The notes: generated from the sequence alone by a model not told the origin. A stretch of 64,000 nucleotides of DNA from Rickettsiaceae bacterium (GCA_024236375.1 JACKKP010000001.1:172001-236000), one strand, 5' to 3'; numbered from the stretch's first letter, positions 8,634 through 17,553 are shown. Translations and numbers: made by a program.

Positions 8634-11600
8634 ATGCTAACTCGCTTATTTGGCATAAAATTTGAAGATTTTTTTTCTTTATCTGGTTTAATTAAGTTAG
8701 ACCAGAGTTTTTTATCTTATCTATCTCAACAAGATTTTAAGTTATACGCAAAATATGTGCATCATAGAGCAGAAGCACAGCCAGCGTCTACATTAGAAAT
8801 AAGCGAATTATTAATAGAAGTAGCAAAATATCTTGAGGATTTCTTAGTTGAAATTTTTTGTATTGAGACTGAAAATTCTACACTCAAAAAAAACAATTTA
8901 AAATTTGCACCAGTTTATGAATGTCGGAGAAAATTTGTCCAACGTTATGCATTAACAAAATATTCCTCTACAACACTAGCATCTTTATCTTACGATATAG
9001 TAGTAGAAAAATTACAAACTATAATAGGAGAGATTAACCAAGAAAATATAGTACAGTATTATTTCAAATGGTCTACGCAAAAAGACCGATATCAACAAGA
9101 GTTAGATATATTAGCTCAATATTGTGCATTTGCTGTGTATAGAAATAGTGAGGGTGCATTATTCGATGTGCCACGCTCAATAGGCCCAGACTTAATTAGT
9201 AAATATAGAATAGAAGCGTTACGTAAAAATTTATATTTAGGTTTCAACTATCGTGACCATGAGGTAAATATTCAGAAATCTTTTATGAATACAAAATATT
9301 GCCTATATTGTCATAAATTGGGTAAAGATAGTTGTAAAACAGGTTTAGAAGATGCTAATAATGCGTCCATCGAAAAAAATGGCTGTCCATTAAAACAAAA
9401 AATATCTGAAAAAAATCTTTTAAGTGCACAAGGATTTTATATAGGTGCGCTTGCTATGATTATTATAGATAATCCTATGGTAGCAGTAACGGGTCACAGG
9501 ATATGTAATGATTGCATGAAAAGTTGTATTTATCAAAAACAGACAGCTGTTAATATTCCTGTAATAGAATCAAATATATTAGAGCAAATTCTTAATTTAC
9601 CTTGGGGTGTAGAAATTTATTTACTACTTACTAAGTGGAATCCGCTTAATTTATTACAACCATTGCCTAATCCTAATAGCAAATATAATGTCCTAGTTGC
9701 AGGACTTGGACCAGCTGGTTTTGCTATTTCTTATTACTTGCTCAGAGCGGGGCATAATGTGGTTGCTATTGATGGATTAAAAATAGAAAAATTAGATTTT
9801 GATCCTCTCAAGCCAATAAAATGGTGGAAAGATATTACAACACCTTTATCACACAGAATACCACAAGGATTTGGTGGAGTGATGGAATATGGTATTACTA
9901 ATCGTTGGGATAAAAATAAATTACTCTTAATCAGGCTGATATTAGAACGTTTTGAAACATTTACTATGCAAGGTGGCGTTCGTTTAGGTAGTAACATTAC
10001 TACACAGCAAGCGTTTGCAAGTGGGTTTAACCATATAGCATTATGTCTTGGTGCTGGAAAGCCTAAATATATTACAAAAGAAGATTTTTTTGTAAAAGGT
10101 ATCAGGCCAGCTGTAGATTTTCTGATGAGTTTACAACAAGGCGGGGCTTTCTTGGAAGAAAGTGATCTCAAATTAATGATACGTTTCCCTAGCGTAGTAA
10201 TCGGATGTGGCCTTACAGCAATTGATAGTGCTGTTGAATTATTGCATTATTATGCTTTGCAGGTGGAAAAATTTTTGTACAAATGTGAAGTAAAACAAAT
10301 TATTATTTCCACTTTGCCTCAAGCAGAACAAATTATCGCGGATGAATTTATTAGTCATGCTAAATTATTACGCCGGGCTAAGACACCTCAAGAGAAATTT
10401 GCTATATTGAATGATGTTGCAGGTGGTGTAACAATTTGTTATCGCAAATCATTAAATCAATCACCTGCTTATATTCTAAACCATGAAGAAATAGAACATG
10501 CCTTATCAATTGGCATCAATTTTAAAGAAAATTTTGATTTGCAAGAAATTTTGACTGATCAATTTCGCCATGTCAGTAAAATAATCTCAAAAGATGGCAC
10601 AGTGTTAGATGCTAAAACAATTTTAGTTGCAATTGGAATTGAAGATAATGAATTTTTAGATATAAAAAATCTTATTAAGGGGCAGGATAATTTATTTCTA
10701 AACGCAGAAAAAAACATTAGTTATCTGGGAGATTGTAATCCTAAATATTCTGGTAGTGTTGTTAAAGCACTTGCAAGTGCTAAAGATAATTATCAAAAAA
10801 TAGACAAAGAAATTAGACAATTACCATATAGTAACTTTAGTTTTAATATTGAGTATTTGATAAATAAAGTCACTAAAATAGAGCGCATTGCAGAGGATTT
10901 ATTGGTAATAGAAATCTATTCTCCTTATCTGGTAAGTAATTTTCGTCCAGGGCAATTTTTTAAATTTCAGCATTATACTAGCGAAGCAAAAAACATTTCA
11001 AAACCTATTGCACTCAGTGGTTTTAAGGTAGATCAGAAACGCAGAATTTTAGTATTATGCGTTTTTGGTGAAAATAATATCGATAATATATTGAAATATA
11101 TTGAGCTTGGAAGTGAGATACCTCTTATGGGGCCTACTGGCTCACCTGTACCTGTTTTTAAAGGTAAAAGGGTGCTATTGATCGGAGAAAATTTCAATAA
11201 CCTAATATTGATGCCGGTTGCAGAGATTTTATATAAAAATAATTGTAATATAACATTACTCACTCAGTATGATAGTTCGTCAAAGATTTATTATAAAACT
11301 GAAATAGAAAAATTTGCTGAGACCATTATATGGTCTTTGAAAAAGCCAAATAAAATCAATATAAGAGTGCAAGATATTCTCACTACACAATCTCTTCTTG
11401 AAACCTTACAAGATCTGAAGAAAAAAAGACTTAGTAATGATTTTGATGTAGTGATATGTTATGTATCTCCAGCTATGCAAGACGAAATATCTCAAGTGAA
11501 AAATGAAATTTTTAATTCTAATATAAATCTCATTTATCCATTATATACTCCTATGCAATGTATGATGAAAGGTATTTGTGGCCATTGTATTTACTATGAT

Positions 11601-11654
11601 CAACAACGTAAGGAATATGTATTTGCTTGCCAAAAACAATATAAAATGATCTAA
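8634..11654 (+). CDS. fused oxidoreductase: GltD-like Fe-S/FAD protein plus PyrK-like reductase domain
   Basis: A 1006-residue flavoprotein of the type annotated in Rickettsia as bifunctional glutamate synthase subunit beta/2-polyprenylphenol hydroxylase. After a poorly conserved N-terminal 200 residues, cysteines at 223, 226, 234 and near 253, then 291, 294 and 298, resemble the Fe-S region of GltD-like proteins. A dinucleotide-binding loop GLGPAG is at 357-362 and a second FAD/NAD module spans about 480-700. Residues about 740-1000 resemble a ferredoxin-reductase/PyrK domain, ending in C976-x5-C982-x2-C985-x13-C999, a likely 2Fe-2S site. Electron transfer from NAD(P)H is inferred. No glutamate synthase large subunit is nearby, so the true partner and substrate are open. 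Confidence 0.85.
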   Translation: MLTRLFGIKFEDFFSLSGLIKLDQSFLSYLSQQDFKLYAKYVHHRAEAQPASTLEISELLIEVAKYLEDFLVEIFCIETENSTLKKNNLKFAPVYECRRKFVQRYALTKYSSTTLASLSYDIVVEKLQTIIGEINQENIVQYYFKWSTQKDRYQQELDILAQYCAFAVYRNSEGALFDVPRSIGPDLISKYRIEALRKNLYLGFNYRDHEVNIQKSFMNTKYCLYCHKLGKDSCKTGLEDANNASIEKNGCPLKQKISEKNLLSAQGFYIGALAMIIIDNPMVAVTGHRICNDCMKSCIYQKQTAVNIPVIESNILEQILNLPWGVEIYLLLTKWNPLNLLQPLPNPNSKYNVLVAGLGPAGFAISYYLLRAGHNVVAIDGLKIEKLDFDPLKPIKWWKDITTPLSHRIPQGFGGVMEYGITNRWDKNKLLLIRLILERFETFTMQGGVRLGSNITTQQAFASGFNHIALCLGAGKPKYITKEDFFVKGIRPAVDFLMSLQQGGAFLEESDLKLMIRFPSVVIGCGLTAIDSAVELLHYYALQVEKFLYKCEVKQIIISTLPQAEQIIADEFISHAKLLRRAKTPQEKFAILNDVAGGVTICYRKSLNQSPAYILNHEEIEHALSIGINFKENFDLQEILTDQFRHVSKIISKDGTVLDAKTILVAIGIEDNEFLDIKNLIKGQDNLFLNAEKNISYLGDCNPKYSGSVVKALASAKDNYQKIDKEIRQLPYSNFSFNIEYLINKVTKIERIAEDLLVIEIYSPYLVSNFRPGQFFKFQHYTSEAKNISKPIALSGFKVDQKRRILVLCVFGENNIDNILKYIELGSEIPLMGPTGSPVPVFKGKRVLLIGENFNNLILMPVAEILYKNNCNITLLTQYDSSSKIYYKTEIEKFAETIIWSLKKPNKINIRVQDILTTQSLLETLQDLKKKRLSNDFDVVICYVSPAMQDEISQVKNEIFNSNINLIYPLYTPMQCMMKGICGHCIYYDQQRKEYVFACQKQYKMI

Positions 11655-11809
11655 AGTTGCACTTTGTTTTCAAATATCGGCAAAAGATCCAAAAAATAAG
11701 GCTCTTCACTTTAACCTTGGGTTTAGGGATAATGCTTTCTTAGTTGCATCATTAAGTTAAGTTTTGTATCCTAATATTATAATATGATGATTAATTTAGA
11801 GGCTTAACT

Positions 11810-12190
11810 ATGGACAAGGAAACCAATGGAAAAACCAATATACAAACAATGATGATAATATTAGTAGTAATATTACTATATATAAGTGATTTTGTACTAC
11901 CAAATGATTCTCCTGCAAACTCTTTAAAATTATTTGCAGCTATTACCGTAACATTGATCATGTCTATTAGATTTTTTGTACCTATTACTCATAATAAGGC
12001 CAAAGAAATATTAGATTTGGCGCTGACAATTTGTATGATCAAGTTTATTGTGACAACTGATTTAAAAAATATCTTTGATAGTATAGTAGAATGGTGGTCT
12101 ACTATCAAATTCATCGCTATAACTTATTTCAAAATAAAAATTACTATACTTATGGTTCAGTATCTCGTTGACAAAAAAAAATCAATATGA
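11810..12190 (+). CDS. small unknown membrane protein
   Basis: A 126-residue protein with about four hydrophobic segments (roughly 14-33, 43-62, 70-88, 98-118) and short charged ends, so it is probably an integral inner-membrane protein. I recognise no family. It sits alone between the large oxidoreductase and another small unknown gene on the same strand, with 155 nt upstream. Confidence 0.5.
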   Translation: MDKETNGKTNIQTMMIILVVILLYISDFVLPNDSPANSLKLFAAITVTLIMSIRFFVPITHNKAKEILDLALTICMIKFIVTTDLKNIFDSIVEWWSTIKFIAITYFKIKITILMVQYLVDKKKSI

Positions 12191-12251
12191 TAGCCTTCAA
12201 TTAAGCAGCTGTGAATTTTGTTTATTAGATAAATTAAAATAGGTAATTTTT

Positions 12252-12554
12252 ATGTCAAAAGATAAACCAACATGTGTACCATCATCTGATCCTGTAACGG
12301 TTTTAGGGAGCACTGCGATGTGCGCAGTAGGTCCATCGGCAACGGTTGCTAGTGGTGGAGTAGCAACTTCTGTTTTTAATGGTGCTGGTACTGTAGTAGC
12401 ATGTAATGAAGTTTATAAAGCCGCTACTGACCCTTGTGCTAACGCGCACAGAGATTATAATAATACTTCTGTGGGGCGCCGAGAAGCAGCTGACCCTTAC
12501 TATAGCAACATGCCAAAACACGATGTAGTTTCAGCAGTGAAATATTCTGCTTAG
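12252..12554 (+). CDS. small Gly/Ala/Val-rich unknown protein
   Basis: A 100-residue protein of unusual composition: an N-terminal half rich in Ala, Val, Ser, Thr and Gly (GPSATVASGGVATSVFNGAG) and four scattered Cys, followed by a polar tail. There is no signal peptide or clear TM segment. After the TAG at 12552-12554 the same frame runs on for 16 sense codons (MGGESHDIGGG and onward) to a TAA at 12603, so the stop may be recent or read through. No family recognised. Confidence 0.5.
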   Translation: MSKDKPTCVPSSDPVTVLGSTAMCAVGPSATVASGGVATSVFNGAGTVVACNEVYKAATDPCANAHRDYNNTSVGRREAADPYYSNMPKHDVVSAVKYSA

Positions 12555-12902
12555 ATGGGAGGAGAGAGTCATGATATTGGCGGCGGCAATTGTGATATAA
12601 TGTAATGCACTAAGGTGTTTTATATAAAGCTAGGAATGTTAAACAGAAAATGATGGTAAAAATTAGTTTAGCATTTCTGGTGAAACTATCAATATCAGTC
12701 ATTTTGATTCCCACTCCCCTTGTCTGATAGCAATTATAATCATACTTTTAATAAGCTAAAGTAAATTACTAAACTATAAGCTTGACCTTGCTATTTATCA
12801 CCAAAATATAATCTTTCTTAATAATAATTGCTTTGACAGGAACATATTAGATGTATAAATTAAATCTTGAGGTGAAAAACTAATAAAAAAAGTAAGTATA
12901 AG
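12555..12902. other. intergenic region upstream of sucC
   Basis: After the 16-codon in-frame tail (to 12605) it holds an imperfect hairpin, arms 12632-12644 and 12666-12678 (two wobble or mismatched pairs, 21-nt loop), without a T-run, then the sucC promoter at 12833-12859. No gene seen. Confidence 0.5.
12833..12859 (+). promoter_or_regulatory. candidate promoter of sucCD
   Basis: A consensus -35 TTGACA (12833-12838) and a -10 TATAAA (12854-12859), separated by 15 nt, about 44 nt before the sucC ATG. The spacer is shorter than ideal; a -10 at 12856 (TAAATT) would give 17. Confidence 0.55.
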
Positions 12903-14060
12903 ATGAATATACATGAATATCAGGCTAAAGAAATTTTAAGAAAATATCATATTCCTTGTTCAAATGGTATAGTGGTCTTAAATAAAAAAGATATTAATAA
13001 GCTTTTTGAAAATTTTGATGCCAAACTATATGTAGTGAAAGCCCAAATTCATGCTGGTGGTCGTGGTAAGGCAGGAGGCGTAAAAGTAACTAAAGCCAAA
13101 GAAGAAGCAGTGAATTATAGTCACCAAATGTTCGGTATGAGATTAGTTACACATCAAACTGGTCCTGAAGGCCAGATTGTGAAGCGTGTTTATATTGAAT
13201 CTGGTTGTGATATTGAACATGAATATTATTTTAGTGCTGTTGTGGATCGTGCTAATTGTGCCATTACTTTTATGGCATCGAAAGATGGTGGTATAGATAT
13301 TGAAGAAGTTGCAGCGCATTCACCTGAGAAAATCTTAAAAGTAGTAGTTGACCCTGCAATTGGCATCATGCCTTTTCACTGCAGAAAGATAGCTTTCTTT
13401 TTGGGCTTTAGCGGTCAAGAACATAAGCAAATGATGGATATTGTGAAATCAGTATATGACGCAATGATGGGCACAGATGCGATGCAATTGGAAATTAATC
13501 CATTAGTTAAAACTACTGAAGGAAAAATTTTGGCATTAGATGCTAAAATTAACTTTGATGATAATGGATTATTTAGACATCCAGAAATTGTTGCTTTGCG
13601 TGATGAGGATGAAGAAGATGCTCTAGAATTATTAGCTAGTAAATCTGACCTTAGTTATGTACGAATGGAGGGCAATATTGGATGTATGGTAAATGGGGCA
13701 GGTTTAGCTATGGCGACTATGGATATAATAAAAGCTTGCGGTGGTGAGCCGGCAAATTTTCTGGATGTTGGAGGTGGCGCCACTAAAGAAAAAGTTGCAA
13801 CAGCTTTCAAGATTATTTTATCTGATTCAGCAGTTAAGGGAATATTAGTCAATATTTTTGGTGGTATTATGAGATGTGATGTAATAGCTGAAGGTATCAT
13901 AGCAGCTGCTAAAGAAGTAGGAATAAAAGTGCCATTAGTTGTTAGATTAGCAGGTACTAATTTTGCAAAAGGTAAAGAGATTTTGGCAAACTCCGGAATA
14001 GCAATTATTGCTGCTGATGATTTAGGCGATGCAGCACAAAAAATTGTTCAAGCGATATAA
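12903..14060 (+). CDS. sucC: succinyl-CoA synthetase beta subunit
   Basis: ATP-grasp subunit of the TCA-cycle enzyme that interconverts succinyl-CoA and succinate with nucleotide triphosphate. The length of 385 residues is standard. It starts MNIHEYQAKEIL and has the ATP-grasp loop GGRGKAGGVKV, the metal/nucleotide segment LEINPLV, and FLDVGGGATKEKV and NIFGGIMRCDVIAEG of the C-terminal domain. sucD follows after 15 nt. Substrate-level phosphorylation here matters in a host-dependent bacterium with reduced metabolism (inference). Confidence 0.97.
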   Translation: MNIHEYQAKEILRKYHIPCSNGIVVLNKKDINKLFENFDAKLYVVKAQIHAGGRGKAGGVKVTKAKEEAVNYSHQMFGMRLVTHQTGPEGQIVKRVYIESGCDIEHEYYFSAVVDRANCAITFMASKDGGIDIEEVAAHSPEKILKVVVDPAIGIMPFHCRKIAFFLGFSGQEHKQMMDIVKSVYDAMMGTDAMQLEINPLVKTTEGKILALDAKINFDDNGLFRHPEIVALRDEDEEDALELLASKSDLSYVRMEGNIGCMVNGAGLAMATMDIIKACGGEPANFLDVGGGATKEKVATAFKIILSDSAVKGILVNIFGGIMRCDVIAEGIIAAAKEVGIKVPLVVRLAGTNFAKGKEILANSGIAIIAADDLGDAAQKIVQAI

Positions 14061-14075
14061 GGTTTAGGAATTAAA

Positions 14076-14951
14076 ATGGCAATATTAGTAAATAAAGAGA
14101 CCAGAGTGATATGTCAAGGTTTTACAGGATCACAAGGTACATTTCACTCTATACAAGCAATAGAATATGGTACAAAAATGGTAGGCGGAGTCACTCCTGG
14201 CAAAGGAGGTAGTATACACCTGGATTTACCAGTATATAATACTGTAGAAGAAGCCGTAATGCGTACCAATGCTAATGCAAGTGTAATTTATGTCCCACCA
14301 GCTTTTGCAGCTGATTCAATTTTAGAAGCGATCAGTGCTCAGTTAGAGTTAGTAATTTGTATTACCGAAGGGATTCCGGTTATAGACATGATGCGAGTAA
14401 AGCGTGCCCTTATTGGCTCCAAAACACGACTCATTGGTCCAAATTGTCCTGGTGTTATTACCCCCGACGAATGTAAAATAGGTATTATGCCAGGCCATAT
14501 ACATAAAAAAGGTAATATAGGTATAGTATCGCGCTCAGGTACTTTAACTTATGAAGCGGTAGCGCAAACTACACAAGTAGGTCTTGGCCAATCTACCTGT
14601 ATTGGCATAGGGGGAGACCCTATTAATGGTACCAATTTTATTGATTGTTTAGATATGTTTTTACATGATGATGAGACAGATGCGATAATTATGATTGGAG
14701 AAATTGGGGGTAATGCTGAAGAAGACGCAGCCAAATTCTTGCAAAATAATCCAATTACAAAACCAGTAGTAGGATTTATTGCTGGTATCACTGCGCCTCC
14801 AGGCAAAAGAATGGGTCACGCTGGAGCAATTATTAGCGGCGGAAAAGGTAGTGCAGCAGATAAACTAGAGGCCTTACGGGAAGCAGGTGTCACTATTTCT
14901 GCTTCACCTGCAGAGATTGGCAAAACAATGTATAATCTACTGCATAAGTAA
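14076..14951 (+). CDS. sucD: succinyl-CoA synthetase alpha subunit
   Basis: CoA-binding subunit that carries the transient phosphohistidine. The 291-residue protein has the CoA-binding Rossmann start (VICQGFTGSQGTFHS), the PGKGG segment and the catalytic histidine H248 in GHAGAIISGGKG. It pairs with sucC 15 nt upstream. A long imperfect palindrome starts 8 nt after its stop codon. Confidence 0.97.
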   Translation: MAILVNKETRVICQGFTGSQGTFHSIQAIEYGTKMVGGVTPGKGGSIHLDLPVYNTVEEAVMRTNANASVIYVPPAFAADSILEAISAQLELVICITEGIPVIDMMRVKRALIGSKTRLIGPNCPGVITPDECKIGIMPGHIHKKGNIGIVSRSGTLTYEAVAQTTQVGLGQSTCIGIGGDPINGTNFIDCLDMFLHDDETDAIIMIGEIGGNAEEDAAKFLQNNPITKPVVGFIAGITAPPGKRMGHAGAIISGGKGSAADKLEALREAGVTISASPAEIGKTMYNLLHK

Positions 14952-14958
14952 TTTTGTT

Positions 14959-15047
14959 GCCTGCATTCTAGAGGTAATAAGTTAAGCAGCTTGGTGTTTA
15001 CCTTCTATCTAGAAAAATATTGTAATTAAATTTTAGGAGATGCAGGC
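14959..15047. repeat. nested imperfect palindrome downstream of sucCD
   Basis: Outer arms GCCTGCAT (14959-14966) and ATGCAGGC (15040-15047). Nested inside are TTCTAGA / TCTAGAA (14966-14972 and 15008-15014) and GGTAA / TTACC (14973-14977 and 14998-15002). It could fold into a long branched hairpin. There is no clean T-run, so it is not a simple terminator; a 3' structural element or a decayed palindromic insertion are both possible. Confidence 0.5.
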
Positions 15048-15095
15048 TATTTATTCGCCTAAGTTGTTAGCATATTGGTATGAACCATTAAGAGC

Positions 15096-15134
15096 TTGAG
15101 TATAAACGATCTTTGTAACTGGGCTTATACTCAA
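15096..15134. repeat. 10-bp perfect inverted repeat
   Basis: TTGAGTATAA (15096-15105) and TTATACTCAA (15125-15134) with a 19-nt loop, between the sucCD palindrome and MITE B. No T-run follows. Confidence 0.45.
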
Positions 15135-15168
15135 CAGAATCTATTCAATGCTCAATCTAAGTGCAGTG

Positions 15169-15321
15169 TATAGTGTTACAATAGAGTATTGCTGAGGTGT
15201 GAGTAAGAAAAAGCTGTGTGCTAATCTCAAACGCTGGGCCAACTGATATTTACCTTACATGGAAGACTTACATCAAGCAATTTCTTTTTCTTTAAATGCA
15301 ATACTCTATTGTAAACGACTA
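15169..15321 (+). mobile_element. MITE copy B, disrupted at its right end by an IS
   Basis: Second copy of the family, in the same orientation as copy A. The left end reads TATAGTGTTACAATAGAG and the right end GCAATACTCTATTGTAAACG followed by ACTA, where the IS5-family element begins. The internal peptide remnant is interrupted by a TGA after CANLKRWAN. The last 60 bp are almost identical to copy A (CATGGAAGACTTACATCAAG region). Confidence 0.85.
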
Positions 15322-15396
15322 TGGCATTGTTAACAAAATAATTTTAAAAGTATAGGAGAAGTGGTATGCTAATTGAACAATAGAGAGGATTCAATT

Positions 15397-15771
15397 ATGA
15401 GAGAAGAGAGAAAATATCCAATAAAAGAAGGGAGATTCAAGGAGTTAATAGAGCCATTTTTAGAGGAAGCGAAACAAAAACTAGGTAGACCTACGAAAGT
15501 GAGTAATTACAATTTTTTTTGTGGAGTGCTATATATTTTAAGGACTGGTGTATCATGGAGAGATCTACCTGAGGAATATGGCAATTGGCATACGATTTAT
15601 ACCAGATATAAAAGATGGAGTGAGAAAGGGTTCTTTTGGAAGTTATTATATTATTTGCAAAGCCTTAAAGAGATAGCGATAGATATAATCTTCGTTGATG
15701 GTTCAATTGTGCCGTTGCACAGACATGGGGGAGGCGCTTTAAAAAAAGAGAGGAGCACAAGCGACCGGTAG
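15397..15771 (+). CDS. IS5-family transposase, N-terminal frame (orfA)
   Basis: The ATG at 15397 follows AGAGGA by 8 nt; the frame is open to a TTG at 15373. The product has the helix-turn-helix region and the first catalytic aspartate in IIFVDGSIVPLHRH. At 15741-15747 (TTT followed by seven A) a +1 shift leads into orfB, where RGAQATGRGRKGLGTTMHV continues the family sequence. Without the shift it adds a short unrelated tail and stops at 15769-15771. IS427-type elements often make the full transposase by slippage at such A-runs; a disabling one-base indel is the alternative. Confidence 0.85.
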   Translation: MREERKYPIKEGRFKELIEPFLEEAKQKLGRPTKVSNYNFFCGVLYILRTGVSWRDLPEEYGNWHTIYTRYKRWSEKGFFWKLLYYLQSLKEIAIDIIFVDGSIVPLHRHGGGALKKERSTSDR

Positions 15772-16204
15772 AGGAAGAAAGGGTTTAGGCACAACTATGC
15801 ACGTTGCAATTAGTGACCACTCGGTTGTAGCTTGTAAACTGTTTCCAGCGCAAAGACAAGATTGTAAAAGCTTTGAAGAGCTTAACCAAGAACTGCCGTG
15901 GGATAAAATAAAATACCTTGTGGCCGACAAGGGGTACGACACTGCAAATGTTAGGAGTATTATTAAATCACACGGAGTGACTCCTGTAATACCATTTAAA
16001 GGAGTTTATTTACCAGAGGATTCCGTATTAACTCCTGAAGATTTTTATGACGTTAAACTATACAAAAAACGTAATATCATTGAGCGCTTCTTTGGTAGAT
16101 TAAAGGAAAATAAGAGGATCGCTATGAGATTTGATAAAATGGATCACTCTTTCCTTAGCTTCATAGCTCTTGCTATCGCTAAATTATTCAAATTATTTTG
16201 TTAA
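15743..16204 (+). CDS. IS5-family transposase, C-terminal frame (orfB)
   Basis: Continues the transposase in the +1 frame from the A-run; the first ATG of this frame is at 15797. It carries the second catalytic aspartate (LVADKGYDTANVRSI) and the catalytic glutamate in RNIIERFFGRLKENKRIAM, so the DDE triad is complete once the two frames are joined. It ends 8 nt before the outer end of the right repeat. Confidence 0.85.
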   Translation, partial: KKRGAQATGRGRKGLGTTMHVAISDHSVVACKLFPAQRQDCKSFEELNQELPWDKIKYLVADKGYDTANVRSIIKSHGVTPVIPFKGVYLPEDSVLTPEDFYDVKLYKKRNIIERFFGRLKENKRIAMRFDKMDHSFLSFIALAIAKLFKLFC

Positions 16205-16308
16205 CAATGCCATAATTAATCACTTGGCACAGTAGTACTTCAGAAAAAGAAATTATAAATATCCTAATAATACGAATAGTGCGCAATTAAACTTGAATAG
16301 TTATATAA

Positions 16309-17532
16309 TTATAGTGAAATGACTGATTCTTTTTCTTTCATCTCAGCAATTTTTGAGCTGATAAACGCAGGAAGTGCAATAAGTAATAAGAAGCCACACA
16401 TAAGTGCATAATTCGTGATAGTTTCACTATGTAAATATGAAATTAAAAGAGTAATCATGGACGTAATAATATAATAAGTAGCACCCAAAATAGAACCGGC
16501 GCTACCTAATACTTTACGATAATTATCCAGACAGGTAGATAATATAGTAGGTATAATCATGCCATATCCAGCATATAACATGGACATACACCCGAAAATA
16601 GCTATTATTGCATATATGACATTTTGCATCACAAAATCTGTTAAGCTTACTATTATTAATAACAAACATCCTATCACTATAGAGATGAGGCCAGCTATTT
16701 GCACTTTTAATATTGGTACATATTTTTTTATCATATATTTTGCTATAAGACTGCCAAGTAATGTAGCACAGCTCAACACAGCAAATAATGCCCCATAAGT
16801 AGTAGTAGCGATTTGATATTTTTCTATAAAAACAAATGGTGCTTGTACAAAAAATCCGACATAACAGCCATTTAAAATTCCTACTGTAATACCATAACCT
16901 ACAAAAATTTTGTCCTTATAAGTTGATTTTAGCACACCATAGAAATTATTACCTTTATCTGCGCCTATATAACGGTTAGTTTCTGGCAAGAAAAAGTAAT
17001 ACACTATCAGTGCTATGCACCCAATCGCGCTGAGTGAGATCAAAATAGATTGCCAGGAATTATAATAATCAATTATATATCCACCAAATAATGAACCTGC
17101 TGTAGGGGCTAGACTGGTGATGATCGAGGTATTAAGATATATTTGAGATAGCCTGGAATCTTGATAGGAGTCACGAGCCATAGCTTGCGCGATGACAGAG
17201 CCAATACTTGCGCCATATGCTTGCAAAAAACGACAAAATATAAAGCTTTGAATATTTGTACTCTGAGATGCAGCTAGGGTTGCTAATATATAAAAGCTTA
17301 AACCTAATAATACAATAATACGTCTGCCATATAAGTCCGATAATCTACCTAAAGTAAAAATGCCTAGTGAGAATCCAAAATAATAAGCTGTTGTTGAAAG
17401 TTGGATTAAGCTTCCAGAAACTGACATAGAATGAGTGATTCTCGGAAAAGCAACTGTACATATAGTTTCTGTTAATACAGAGATACAGCATAGTGAGTAA
17501 AGTAAAATAGGTGGTATTGGGCCTAATTTCAT
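16309..17532 (-). CDS. MFS transporter, Bcr/CflA-type drug exporter
   Basis: Twelve-helix major facilitator protein of about 407 residues from ATG at 17532 (a GTG at 17553 would add seven). MFS signatures are LGRLSDLYGRRIIVLLG in the helix 2-3 loop and FCRFLQAYGASIGSVIAQAMARD in helices 4-5, the latter typical of the Bcr/CflA drug-resistance group. Rickettsiales carry several such paralogues, often with unknown substrates. It is transcribed alone, and no ribosome binding site clearly decides the start. Confidence 0.85.
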   Translation of the reverse strand: MKLGPIPPILLYSLCCISVLTETICTVAFPRITHSMSVSGSLIQLSTTAYYFGFSLGIFTLGRLSDLYGRRIIVLLGLSFYILATLAASQSTNIQSFIFCRFLQAYGASIGSVIAQAMARDSYQDSRLSQIYLNTSIITSLAPTAGSLFGGYIIDYYNSWQSILISLSAIGCIALIVYYFFLPETNRYIGADKGNNFYGVLKSTYKDKIFVGYGITVGILNGCYVGFFVQAPFVFIEKYQIATTTYGALFAVLSCATLLGSLIAKYMIKKYVPILKVQIAGLISIVIGCLLLIIVSLTDFVMQNVIYAIIAIFGCMSMLYAGYGMIIPTILSTCLDNYRKVLGSAGSILGATYYIITSMITLLISYLHSETITNYALMCGFLLLIALPAFISSKIAEMKEKESVISL

Positions 17533-17553
17533 AATATATATTTTTGATTTCAC

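Larger units (their letters stand above)
14952..15321. other. sucD-IS intergenic region with two palindromes and MITE copy B
   Basis: No gene. From left to right it contains an 89-bp nested imperfect palindrome (14959-15047), a perfect 10-bp inverted repeat (15096-15105 with 15125-15134, 19-nt loop), and MITE copy B (15169-15321). Confidence 0.7.
15322..16212 (+). mobile_element. IS5-family insertion sequence (IS427-like)
   Basis: An 891-bp element with perfect 23-bp terminal inverted repeats (TGGCATTGTTAACAAAATAA and three further bases at 15322-15344; complement at 16190-16212), flanked by TA on both sides (15320-15321 and 16213-16214), the expected 2-bp target duplication. It encodes a DDE transposase split over two frames that overlap at a run of seven A. 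The insertion site is the TA at the right end of MITE copy B. The intact termini and near-intact coding region suggest recent activity. Confidence 0.9.
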
